Source: Paraburkholderia dinghuensis (GTDB lineage: Bacteria > Pseudomonadota > Gammaproteobacteria > Burkholderiales > Burkholderiaceae). From it: a stretch of DNA of 64,000 nt. Within the stretch, counting starts at the first letter, position 1, and each line of letters begins with the position of its first letter. Location of the stretch: positions 40,361 through 104,360 of the forward strand of contig NZ_RQIS01000019.1 in the NCBI RefSeq assembly GCF_003837865.1. Reading direction: 5' to 3'. Made by a program: the position numbers and the translations under genes. The notes under the pieces are model-generated. The model searched no databases. It saw only the letters and a program-made list of their open reading frames with translations, and had not been told where the DNA came from. Positions 50,883 through 58,952 of this stretch are shown piece by piece.

Positions 50883-51667
50883 ACGACGATACGCTGTTCT
50901 CGTTACGCAATCCGTGGTTCCGCGCCGGGGTCGGTGCGTCGATTGTGGCGTTCATCGTGTCGGTGTTGATCGGCTTCGTATGGCTGCCTTCCGTGAAAAC
51001 CGATCCGTACTTCACGGGCATCTGGAACGCGATCTGCAGCGCCGCGGGCGTGCCGCGCCAGTGGCATCCGGTCGAATCAGCTATCCCGCCAGGCTACAAG
51101 GTCAGCACGGCCCAACTCACGCCGCACATGCTCGACAATCCCACGCAACTCTCGATCGGCCGCGGCGCGACGCTCGGGCTGCGCTGCTCGATGTGCCATG
51201 GACCGCAAGGCATCAGCGAGGCGAATTCGCCTAATCTCGCGGGGCAACCCGCAAGTTCGCTATACAAGCAACTGCACGACTTCCGAAGTGGCGTGCGTGT
51301 AAGCGCGGTGATGTCGCCGATGGCGCGCAATCTCTCCGACCAGGACATACGCGACCTCGCGGCCTGGTACGCCTCGCTGCCGCGCCCCGTCCACGTGAAC
51401 GGCGCATCACCCCCGATCGTGGCGCACGGCTCGCCCCTGCGCAACATTCCGGCGTGCGCTTCGTGCCACGGCGGTATCGAGTTCATGGTCGGCGCCCCGT
51501 CGCTCGACGGTCTGCCCGCAGCCTATACGAAGGCCCAGATGCTTGCGTTTGCGGACGGCTCCCGGCACAACGACAACTCCGAGCAGATGCGCAATATCGC
51601 GCGCAACATGACCCTCGCGGAGATCGATGCCGCGGCGGCCTGGTTTGCCGGGCAACCGCGGCCTTGA
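50879..51667 (+). CDS. Membrane-anchored di-haem cytochrome c (c4-like)
   Basis: A 262-residue protein with an N-terminal membrane anchor (about 17-36, GASIVAFIVSVLIGFVWL) and two haem sites, CSMCH (about 103) and CASCH (about 190), each with later Met ligand candidates (SAVMSPMARN; SEQMRNIARN). The ATG overlaps the stop of subunit I (ATGA), showing tight coupling with the oxidase. It is probably the direct electron donor to CuA or an integral part of a ba3 complex. Confidence 0.9.
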   Translation: MNDDTLFSLRNPWFRAGVGASIVAFIVSVLIGFVWLPSVKTDPYFTGIWNAICSAAGVPRQWHPVESAIPPGYKVSTAQLTPHMLDNPTQLSIGRGATLGLRCSMCHGPQGISEANSPNLAGQPASSLYKQLHDFRSGVRVSAVMSPMARNLSDQDIRDLAAWYASLPRPVHVNGASPPIVAHGSPLRNIPACASCHGGIEFMVGAPSLDGLPAAYTKAQMLAFADGSRHNDNSEQMRNIARNMTLAEIDAAAAWFAGQPRP

Positions 51668-51713
51668 GTCGGCGCTGAACGCGCATCCCTTTCCAATCCA
51701 GCGGAGAAACATC

Positions 51714-52145
51714 ATGCAGAGGACGGCATCGGCCAGATGGCACGGTGGCATCAAAGACGGGCAAGGCACGATTTCCACGCAGACCGGCGTACTCAAAGAC
51801 GCGCCGTATGGCTTCGCGTCGCGCTTCGAAGGCGGGCCGGGCACCAATCCCGAGGAACTCATCGGCGCCGCGCATGCGGGCTGCTTCACGATGGCGTTCT
51901 CGCTGTTTCTGACCAATGCGGGTTTCAAGGCCGACAGCATCGAAACCCGGTCGACCGTTACGCTCGACAAGGTGGGCGAAGGCTTCTCGATCACGGCGTG
52001 CGACCTCGACATGACGGCGAAAATCCCGGGCATCGATCAGGCGAACTTCGAAAAGCTCGCGACGGCTGCAAAGGAAAATTGCCCGCTGTCGAAGCTATTT
52101 GCCAACAACGCGAAGATCACGCTGAAAGCAGCGCTTGTTTCGTGA
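51714..52145 (+). CDS. OsmC-family peroxiredoxin
   Basis: A 143-residue OsmC/Ohr-fold protein. The two catalytic Cys are in GAAHAGCFTMAFS (about residue 54) and KENCPLSKLF (about 123), as in organic hydroperoxide reductases of the OsmC branch. It reduces hydroperoxides with thiols in the cytoplasm. GGAG lies seven bases before the ATG at 51714. It follows the oxidase operon by about 46 bp and may be co-expressed to deal with peroxide stress. Confidence 0.92.
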   Translation: MQRTASARWHGGIKDGQGTISTQTGVLKDAPYGFASRFEGGPGTNPEELIGAAHAGCFTMAFSLFLTNAGFKADSIETRSTVTLDKVGEGFSITACDLDMTAKIPGIDQANFEKLATAAKENCPLSKLFANNAKITLKAALVS

Positions 52146-52240
52146 GCGCGCAAGGTGCCGCGTTCCTTGCCGGCCATCGGTGCGGGGTGTGCATCGTGCA
52201 TGACGCGCGCGCGGCCGGCGTCATCGAATAAGAGATTTTT

Positions 52241-52579
52241 ATGGCCATTCCCCATGCGTCACCCGGCGAGCCGTTCGACGTGAGCCCGCTCGGCGGCGCG
52301 TTGAAGGACGCGAAGTCCACGACGTTGATCCGCTCGAAACAGCTCGAAGTGATCCGGATCGTGCTGCCCGCGGGCAAACAGCTCGCCGAACACCACACGC
52401 CAGGCGAGATCACCGTGCAATGTGTGGAAGGCGTGGTGCGCTTCTCCGTGAACGGCGAGCCGCGGACGATTCATGCGGGCGACATGCTACTGCTCGAAGC
52501 GGGGACGCCGCATGCGCTGGAAGCGCTCGACGATGCATCGCTGATCGTGACGATCCGTCTCGCGAGCGACAAGGGGTAA
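52241..52579 (+). CDS. Small cupin-domain protein
   Basis: A 112-residue single-cupin protein. Metal-binding motif parts are visible: QLAEHHTPGEITVQCVEG (two His and Glu) and the later DMLLLEAGTPHALEAL with the fourth ligand His. Such proteins bind Zn, Fe or Mn and have varied roles; none can be assigned. It lies 95 bp after osmC on the same strand. Confidence 0.85.
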   Translation: MAIPHASPGEPFDVSPLGGALKDAKSTTLIRSKQLEVIRIVLPAGKQLAEHHTPGEITVQCVEGVVRFSVNGEPRTIHAGDMLLLEAGTPHALEALDDASLIVTIRLASDKG

Positions 52580-52888
52580 TGGCGCGATAGAAGTGAGGCG
52601 GGCGTGGTCGACGCCGCGCGCAAACACGCTTCGATCCATGTCGTGAGGCAGCGGTCGCTACGCTGTGCTCCCGATCGCGTTGCATCAGACGCCCAGCGCA
52701 TCGATCACCGTAACCCGGCGACCCGGCAATCGCGGGCGAACGAGCCTCACGCCTGCCCCACCGAAACGCAAACCTCAAACCGACTACCAGCGATCGATCA
52801 GATTCCGCATTATTTGCCTACACGAGAGCATCTCTCAATTTGCCAGTTTGCGAAAAGCATGGCCGACAATAATCATGATGCCCTCGCA
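52580..52888. other. Convergent gap without a supported gene
   Basis: About 309 bp between the cupin gene and the oppositely oriented HpaB-like gene. No convincing frame, stem-loop or repeat is visible. The right half is noticeably more AT-rich, marking the edge of the AT-rich segment that contains the flavin monooxygenase. Confidence 0.35.
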
Positions 52889-54412
52889 CTACGGAGAGGT
52901 TTTATCAGCGGCGTTAAGGATGCTGATATCGTCCGGATTAATGAGGTCGGGAACCGTCCAGCCATCAAGGTCATACTCATCCATTGCCGATTGCGCAAAG
53001 TCCGCGAACCGTTGAAGGTTGCCAGTATCAAACGCCGCCTGCAGATTTCTAAGGCGGGTAGAAATGTTGTTTCCGTGGTAACTGATTTCAAACAGCTCGT
53101 GCCGCCCGCCAAACTCGGTACCCAACGCATCCCATAGCGCCTTCATGACTTTCACTCGCTCGTGTGCACGAGTGCCGCCTTCCGTACCGCGCAAATATTT
53201 CTCAAGATAGCCGCGAATCTCTGGCGTCTTGAAGTCGCTCGTGTGAGAGTTGACGTAAATGAAACCGCTTCCAATTGCCTGCTCGATGAGACTTCGTATG
53301 CGGGGTATGGCTGTCTGCTGCAGCACACTCCCCGCGAACGCAACGTTCGGATCTGGAGCAACACCGCCGTGCCACGGCGTAGCGCTCCTCGCTATCGCAT
53401 CGGATTGGGCCCAGAAAATATTTCTCCAGGCAATCATCTCGCCTATGAGCGCCTGCACGCCTTGCACACGGCTGGCACCCGTAATTGAAAGCGCCCGCGC
53501 AAAAAGCCCAACGAGGAAATCCATCTTGACTGCGAATCGCGTTATTCCGTGAAGCTCATTTCTCTCGATAAAGCGATCTGAATAACTTTCATCCAGAGGC
53601 AAATCCATTTTATATGATAAAACGTTTTCCCACGGAATAAATACGTTATCGAACACCAGAATCGAGTCGTTCTCGTCAAATCTACTGGAAAGCGGATAAT
53701 CGAACGGACTTCCCAGAACACCAGCCCGGTACTCGTTTGATACGCGGCATAAGAGTTTGAGTCCGGGCGCATTGACTGGCACGATGAAATTTATCGGCTC
53801 CGCCACGTCATGTGAAATGTAGACGTAGTGGCTGAAAACTCCACTGGTGCAAACCACCTTTGCGCCATCTACATAAACTCCAGCATCATTTTCCTTTACA
53901 ACCCGAAGGTGAACACCTGAGGTTTCCGGACCGCCTTTATCTATCGGAGGATTCTGAATGCCAAAAGTGAAATACCAGGTCCGCTCGCAAGCCTTGGCGT
54001 GCCAATTTCGGGCATTTTCCTTGAATCGCTGGTAAAACGGCCCATTTGCACCGAGCGCGCCAACAATTGCGCCGCAATAATCGGGTGAACGCCCCATCCA
54101 GCCATATACGCTGCGCTGCCAGTCCGCAATTGCATCGCGTTGTGCAATCTGCTCCTCTACGGTTTTAGCAGGGAGGTAGAAGCGATGAGTGTACCCCCCT
54201 TCAGTAGGACTTGTAAGGCACGCCTTGCGCAGCGGATCATGAAGCGCATTATAAAGACGGGCCACCATACGTGCAGTATTACGAAACGCCGGATGCTCCG
54301 CAACATTAGATACCCGTTCACCGTATATCCAGACTTCGCGGCCATCATTCAGGCTCTCGAGATATTCTTCGCCAGTAAGAGGAATACCTGCTTTGCTGAG
54401 ATCTTTGTCCAT
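52889..54412 (-). CDS. 4-hydroxyphenylacetate 3-monooxygenase oxygenase component-like (HpaB family)
   Basis: A 507-residue two-component flavin monooxygenase of the HpaB/PvcC group. Diagnostic text includes AIADWQRSVYGWMGRSPDY (about 95-113), ACERTWYFTFGIQNPPIDK and SGVHLRVVKENDAGVYVDGAK for FADH2 and substrate binding, and WENVLSYK. It hydroxylates phenolic substrates using FADH2 from a separate reductase, which is absent from this window. Base composition is clearly lower in GC than neighbours, with codons rarely used nearby, and it abuts IS5 remnants, so recent transfer is likely. The phenolic substrate cannot be predicted. Confidence 0.85.
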   Translation of the reverse strand: MDKDLSKAGIPLTGEEYLESLNDGREVWIYGERVSNVAEHPAFRNTARMVARLYNALHDPLRKACLTSPTEGGYTHRFYLPAKTVEEQIAQRDAIADWQRSVYGWMGRSPDYCGAIVGALGANGPFYQRFKENARNWHAKACERTWYFTFGIQNPPIDKGGPETSGVHLRVVKENDAGVYVDGAKVVCTSGVFSHYVYISHDVAEPINFIVPVNAPGLKLLCRVSNEYRAGVLGSPFDYPLSSRFDENDSILVFDNVFIPWENVLSYKMDLPLDESYSDRFIERNELHGITRFAVKMDFLVGLFARALSITGASRVQGVQALIGEMIAWRNIFWAQSDAIARSATPWHGGVAPDPNVAFAGSVLQQTAIPRIRSLIEQAIGSGFIYVNSHTSDFKTPEIRGYLEKYLRGTEGGTRAHERVKVMKALWDALGTEFGGRHELFEISYHGNNISTRLRNLQAAFDTGNLQRFADFAQSAMDEYDLDGWTVPDLINPDDISILNAADKTSP

Positions 54413-54542
54413 TTTCGAGAATACTCTAAAATAATAGATAGCCTGGAACGTTATTTACCCTGCTACGATTCGCCTCGGTTGGTAAGTTAGCGTGGCTAAC
54501 ACAACCCGGACATCCGCCCGTGAGCGCCATATCCATGGCGGT

Positions 54543-54770
54543 ATGGCCAGACGAAAAACCACTAACGAATTATGGGCGGTGCTGGAACCACTGCTTACGG
54601 TGTTCACACCCTCACCCAAAGGTGGTCGACGCCGCAAGGTAGGTGACCGCGCAACACTGAACGGCATCCTGTATGTCATGCAAACGGGCATTACGTGCTT
54701 AGACCTGCCGCAGCAGGCTGGGTTCGGCAGCGACATGACATGCCCCAAGGAGACTTCCTTCGGGGCGTAG
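54543..54770 (+). pseudogene. IS5-family transposase, N-terminal fragment
   Basis: The frame starts MARRKTTNELWAVLEPLL and includes GILYVMQTGITCLDLPQQ, the conserved N-terminal part of an IS5-family (IS427-like) transposase. Homology ends near 54745, long before the DDE catalytic residues. It is truncated where an oppositely oriented transposase fragment begins. Confidence 0.8.
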
Positions 54771-54905
54771 TCGCAAGCCAGATACCTGAACGGGTTGAGT
54801 CAGCCGACGCTGCGCTCGACCACCCAGCGACGAGGCAGCAGCGCGAAGCGCTTCTTCGCCTCAGGCAGTTTGATGACCTGCATTCCTCGCGTACGAAATG
54901 GCACG
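54745..54905 (-). pseudogene. IS5-family transposase, C-terminal fragment
   Basis: On the minus strand the sequence reads KKRFALLPRRWVVERSVG, a stop, then LNPFRYLACDY. It matches the conserved C-terminus WVVERSFGWLNRYRRLARDYE of IS5-family transposases, with TGA in place of the Trp codon. It meets the plus-strand N-terminal fragment near 54745 in a tail-to-tail chimera. Confidence 0.75.
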
Positions 54906-54926
54906 GCTTACGGACCTGAATCCTGG

Positions 54927-55292
54927 CTACTGCAGGGGTTTAAATTCGCCGCTAAATTCGCTACCAGGCGGTTGCAGCCGGGCACGCTCACCCACAAGGA
55001 CGCGGGTGCTCGGTGCATACGTCATATGCGAGTGCGTCTGCAATTCCGGATGTGCTGCCAGCAGCGCTCCAAGGCTCTCGTCATGACTCGGTTGCGATCG
55101 ACCCATCGCGTGAGGCCATTGATGAAGCATGCCCGCCGGAGCGTCGTTTCTCGGCACCAGATGAAGGGCGCTCGTTGGTGTGACCGGTGGCGCAGACGTG
55201 GCTGGAACCGCTTGAGTTTGCGACTCCTGTGCACAAGCAAGCGTAATCAGACACCAGGATACAACCACAACGAATGGTAATTTGTTGTTCAT
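54927..55292 (-). CDS. Small exported protein sharing the aspartic protease tail
   Basis: A 121-codon frame encoding about 120 residues. Signal peptide KLPFVVVVSWCLITLACA, a Pro/Ala/Ser linker, then SLGALLAAHPELQTHSHMTY followed by APSTRVLVGERARLQPP. This C-terminal block is similar to the tail of the exported aspartic protease at 44292-45515 (SLHELLSSRPDLNTHTHMTY). Both start MNN. The shared block may be a sorting or substrate motif. GGGAG is six bases before the ATG at 55292. Confidence 0.7.
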   Translation of the reverse strand: MNNKLPFVVVVSWCLITLACAQESQTQAVPATSAPPVTPTSALHLVPRNDAPAGMLHQWPHAMGRSQPSHDESLGALLAAHPELQTHSHMTYAPSTRVLVGERARLQPPGSEFSGEFKPLQ

Positions 55293-55525
55293 CGAGTGCT
55301 CCCGAACAGAGCGCGACCATGATAGCAACGCGAAGATTCGTCGTTGTGAGCGCCTTACCTAGTCGGATATACGTTTCGAATATCTAACATTTCATGCGAT
55401 TGCGTAGCGACTGACGCTGCGTGCAATCGCATCCCCATGATGGCCCGTCGTGAAGCCACCGGGGCGAATCTGAATTTCTGATCGCGCTTCAAAACGTGCC
55501 AGTAAATTCAGTCAGCGTAACCAGC

Positions 55526-56131
55526 CTATTTCCCCGGCCCGACCGCACCTGCCGCAGTCCACGTCGCCGCGAATTTCACAAAACGCCGGATGACCAGACA
55601 GCTTCCGGAAGTTTCGATCAACGAGACCGTCGATCCTGGATCCTGCTGCTTCGCGTAGACAGTCATCTGGGGCAGCAATTTCGTCGCCTGAAAGCCACGC
55701 AACTCTGCGTCAGCAACCGCCTTGCACGACTTGGGCGCGACTTCGATCCGTTCGGCGGATGTGGAACACGAGCCATCGAGTTCGGGCACCGCCGAAATCG
55801 ACATCACGGCATTACTGCCCGCCCGCCCTTCCAGGCCGAGCAAAGAAAACACCGCCGCTCCATTAGGCTTGCGGTGATCCCAATCGAGCAGTACATCACT
55901 GTTGCGCGCGTCGCGGACACCGAATTCCGACAACGCGCTCAACGCCGGCAAACATTGGCGTACGCCGACGTTGCCGGCGGCGAGTACTAGTGGATTACGT
56001 GGTGTCGGCGCGCTGGTGGCGGGCGCAAGCACACTTTGCGCATGCGCCGCCGCAACGGACGCCGAGATAACCAGCAGGCCCGCGGAAAAACGGATCAAGC
56101 CACGACGGCAAGCATATAGAACAGCTCTCAT
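55526..56131 (-). CDS. Exported protein of unknown function
   Basis: A 201-residue protein with a signal peptide (LIRFSAGLLVISASVAAAHA) and a mature domain with three Cys near CSTSAERIEVAPKSC and SGSCLVI, which may form disulfides. No family is recognised. The ATG at 56131 has GGAG upstream; an upstream in-frame ATG lies at 56197. It is co-oriented with the DUF2827 genes and may belong to the same transcript. Confidence 0.7.
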   Translation of the reverse strand: MRAVLYACRRGLIRFSAGLLVISASVAAAHAQSVLAPATSAPTPRNPLVLAAGNVGVRQCLPALSALSEFGVRDARNSDVLLDWDHRKPNGAAVFSLLGLEGRAGSNAVMSISAVPELDGSCSTSAERIEVAPKSCKAVADAELRGFQATKLLPQMTVYAKQQDPGSTVSLIETSGSCLVIRRFVKFAATWTAAGAVGPGK

Positions 56132-56242
56132 TACTCGCTCCAACAACAATAAACAATCCTGCTTAAGCGGAATAACTGGAACCGATCCAGGCCGCATTCA
56201 CGATGCCCGACGAACGGAAGGAACCAATAGCCCGACTGGGGA

Positions 56243-56581
56243 CTACCGCGCCTGTGTTCCCTGCGCACCCGCTTCGCTGCCGTTTGCAGCGACACACATA
56301 AACGTCATGCTGCGCGGATCATCTCCGCTTTTCAGGCTGAGATCCTTTGAATCCTTGGCTTCCACCTGGCGGACCTGGCGCTCGCCGCAGATCTTTTTCA
56401 TCTGCCGCACGCAGACCGACGAAGAACTGAAAATACCCTTGCATTCAACGCGATACTGTACGCCGCCATTCGCCGCGGAAATCACCTCGGTTTTTTGCAG
56501 GGGATCCGAATACGTCGAGCATCCCCAGATAAAGGATGTCGAAATTACCATGACCGCGGTGATAGAAGATTTTATTTTCAT
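56243..56581 (-). CDS. Small lipoprotein
   Basis: A 112-residue protein with a lipobox in SFIWGC (Cys about residue 21) and three further Cys (VECKGIF, VCVRQMKKIC, TFMCVAAN). The ATG at 56581 is chosen over an upstream in-frame ATG at 56596 because it gives a typical leader (MKIKSSITAVMVIS). The family is not recognised. It is in the same orientation as the adhesin and DUF2827 genes, 80 bp after the last of them. Confidence 0.75.
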   Translation of the reverse strand: MKIKSSITAVMVISTSFIWGCSTYSDPLQKTEVISAANGGVQYRVECKGIFSSSSVCVRQMKKICGERQVRQVEAKDSKDLSLKSGDDPRSMTFMCVAANGSEAGAQGTQAR

Positions 56582-56660
56582 AAGAGTGCAAAACAATATT
56601 TAAAGAAATGTCCGCCTTTCCAACAGTGACGCCTCGACCTGACACTACGACGTCGCCATT

Positions 56661-57791
56661 TCAGCGCACCGGCGCCTTCATCAAGTTTTCCAGCAACGCA
56701 CTATAGGTAGAAACGACATCCTTGTTGTCCGGCAGATAGCGCTGGATCAGCGCGCGCTGCCTGTCCCGGTATGAAACGGCATTCGCATCGTGATGGTCGA
56801 TGACTTCGTTGAGCCGCCGCGCCCCTGCGCCTGCATCGTTCCCGGCGTAGTAATAGCCGAGGTCATCGCACAACGTTGCGTTGTGAACCAGCGGATACCC
56901 TTGCCAGCACACCTCCAGGTAAAAGTAATTGAGCGGATTCTCCAACTGGTGCGAAAGCACGACATCGGTATTCGTCGCCAGAAACGTCGGCGTATCGTGC
57001 CGCCCCGTGAATAGTGCCTTGCCGGCGCGGACAATATCGAGGTGGTTCATCAGCGCAATGAAGTCGCGATTCGTCTGCGCCAGCGGCAACGTATTGGCCA
57101 CCTGCAGCAATTCGATGTCTGCGGGGCGTTCCCGGTACACGAGTTCCGCAATCAATATCGGATACAGGCAGAACTTCACGATATTGATGTTCGGCTCCAT
57201 GACCGTGAGCCTGCGTGGTCCCTGGCGCGGCCGGTATTGCCCTCCGTCCGGAAAGCTTTGCGACCGCGCCTCCAGAAACACCGGACTCCATACGAACGGC
57301 ACGACCTGCCCCGGCAGGCGCCTCATCACCTCGAGATATGACTGTGTGTTGCCCGCCACCTGGGGAATGAACCACAGCGCGTCATAACGCAGGTTCACGA
57401 AGAGGTTGCCGTCCCACATATTTTTGCCGAACAGCATCGCTTCGGCCGCGTGGATATATTCGAATCCGCAGCAATACGAAACGAGACGGGTGCCACGGGC
57501 CTTCAAATATTCCGTGCGCGCGGGATCCGTCTGACCGCCCAGCTCGATCAGAACATCCAGCTTGTCCTTGGCGTCATCGAACGACACCACAGGCCAGCGG
57601 GTCTGGTCCCACGGAAGTGCGTCGGTGATCGGCACGCCCGTGGTATTGACGAGCACCACGCTCTCGACATTCGGACAGTGGCGCAGCGTCTCCGCCAGAA
57701 ACACGCCATTCTGTTTGATGCCGTTGTTCCACAGCGTTTCGTCGACCTGGTGCAGGCCGATGGTAATCCCGACACGCAGTTTTTGGCTCAT
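56661..57791 (-). CDS. DUF2827 family protein (third paralogue, glycosyltransferase-like)
   Basis: A 376-residue protein of the DUF2827 type. Conserved text shared with the next two genes includes LWNNGIKQNGVFLAETL near residue 20, VMEPNINIVKFC and SHQLENPLNYFYLEV with GYPLVHN near residues 275-295. The late motifs fall where donor-binding residues lie in GT-B glycosyltransferases, though no characterised function is known to me. The ATG overlaps the previous gene's stop (ATGA). It is the last of three tandem paralogues behind a large autotransporter. Confidence 0.88.
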   Translation of the reverse strand: MSQKLRVGITIGLHQVDETLWNNGIKQNGVFLAETLRHCPNVESVVLVNTTGVPITDALPWDQTRWPVVSFDDAKDKLDVLIELGGQTDPARTEYLKARGTRLVSYCCGFEYIHAAEAMLFGKNMWDGNLFVNLRYDALWFIPQVAGNTQSYLEVMRRLPGQVVPFVWSPVFLEARSQSFPDGGQYRPRQGPRRLTVMEPNINIVKFCLYPILIAELVYRERPADIELLQVANTLPLAQTNRDFIALMNHLDIVRAGKALFTGRHDTPTFLATNTDVVLSHQLENPLNYFYLEVCWQGYPLVHNATLCDDLGYYYAGNDAGAGARRLNEVIDHHDANAVSYRDRQRALIQRYLPDNKDVVSTYSALLENLMKAPVR

Positions 57792-58948
57792 CGCGCGCCT
57801 CCGGCGAATACCGCGTCGATCGCGTCACCGTAGATTTTCACGTTGACCGGATTCAGCGGGTCCAGCGTCTGCAGGAACGTATTCGCGGTGCGGCGGTACG
57901 CGTCCAGGTTCAGATCGTGCATGTTGAACGCGTGCAACAGCATGCCGCCGCCCTCTTCGCAATCGAAGTCGTGATAGCGGTAGCCACAATCGCCGATCAG
58001 ATGCGAGTTATGAATCAGCGGGTAGCCGCCGTAGAGTGCCTCGTAGTAGACGTAGTTTTGCGCGTTCTCCCACTGGTGAGTCACCACGACGTCGACATAT
58101 TTCGACATGACCTGCCAGAACGGGAAGCGCCCCTCGAACGAAGCAATCCCGTGCTGCACGATATCGAGGCTGCGCGCGAATGCGAAGAAGCCAGCGTGGT
58201 CCTTGATACCGACCGTGTTGTAAACCCACACGTGCTCCAGCACGTCCGGATTCTCCCGATGCGCGTTTTCGCAGCACAGCATCGGAATCTGGCTAGTCTT
58301 CACCATGCAGATGTTCGGCTCGAAGATGCCGGCGCGCCAGCGGGCGCGGCCCGGCTGGTAGCCAAACGACTCTCCCTCCGGCAGCGCGGTGGCGGCGCGC
58401 TCGAGCACAATTGAACTCCACAGATGCGGCATCAAACGCACCGGCGCGCGCATTGCGCTGCGATAGTACGGCATGCATGTCCGTTCGTACTCGGCCAGCG
58501 TCCAGATCTCGTCATACGGCGCGGCGCTGATCAAAAGCGCCTGCTGGCGATCGAAGACCATCCGTTCGATGTCGATCACATAGTCGTTCCCGACCCGCAT
58601 GGAGATCACGCGTCCGCCGCGCTCCCGGAACGACACGATCCAGTCGCGATTCAACTGGGCGCTCATTTCGATCATCAGATCGAGCCGGTTCATGGCATCG
58701 TTCAGATCGATCAGCGGAACAGGCGAATCTTCGATGAAATTCTTTGCGTCGTCGACGTCGCCGCCGCCTCCTCCCACCACGAGATACACCTCGCTGACCG
58801 ACGGCACGAGCTTGAGCAACATCACCAGAAAGAGGCAGTTCTGGAAGATGCCGTTTTCCCACAAGGACTGCTGCCCCTTGCGCACAAAAAGCGACACCCC
58901 GACTTTCAGATTGCGACGCTTTTCCGTCGTACCGTTTGAAAACTCCAT
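57788..58948 (-). CDS. DUF2827 family protein (second paralogue)
   Basis: A 386-residue paralogue. Shared motifs: SLWENGIFQNCLFLV (about 28-42), a VIDIERMVF/YDEIW region, IFEPNICMVKTSQIPML (about 210-226), THQWENAQNYVYYEA and LYGGYPLIHN (about 290-315), and a His-Asp near the C-terminus (NMHDLNLDAY). It ends in a 4-base overlap with the next paralogue and begins 4 bp after the first one, so all three are co-translated. Acting in the cytoplasm is likely since no signal peptide is visible. Confidence 0.88.
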   Translation of the reverse strand: MEFSNGTTEKRRNLKVGVSLFVRKGQQSLWENGIFQNCLFLVMLLKLVPSVSEVYLVVGGGGGDVDDAKNFIEDSPVPLIDLNDAMNRLDLMIEMSAQLNRDWIVSFRERGGRVISMRVGNDYVIDIERMVFDRQQALLISAAPYDEIWTLAEYERTCMPYYRSAMRAPVRLMPHLWSSIVLERAATALPEGESFGYQPGRARWRAGIFEPNICMVKTSQIPMLCCENAHRENPDVLEHVWVYNTVGIKDHAGFFAFARSLDIVQHGIASFEGRFPFWQVMSKYVDVVVTHQWENAQNYVYYEALYGGYPLIHNSHLIGDCGYRYHDFDCEEGGGMLLHAFNMHDLNLDAYRRTANTFLQTLDPLNPVNVKIYGDAIDAVFAGGAR

Positions 58949-58952
58949 GCTG

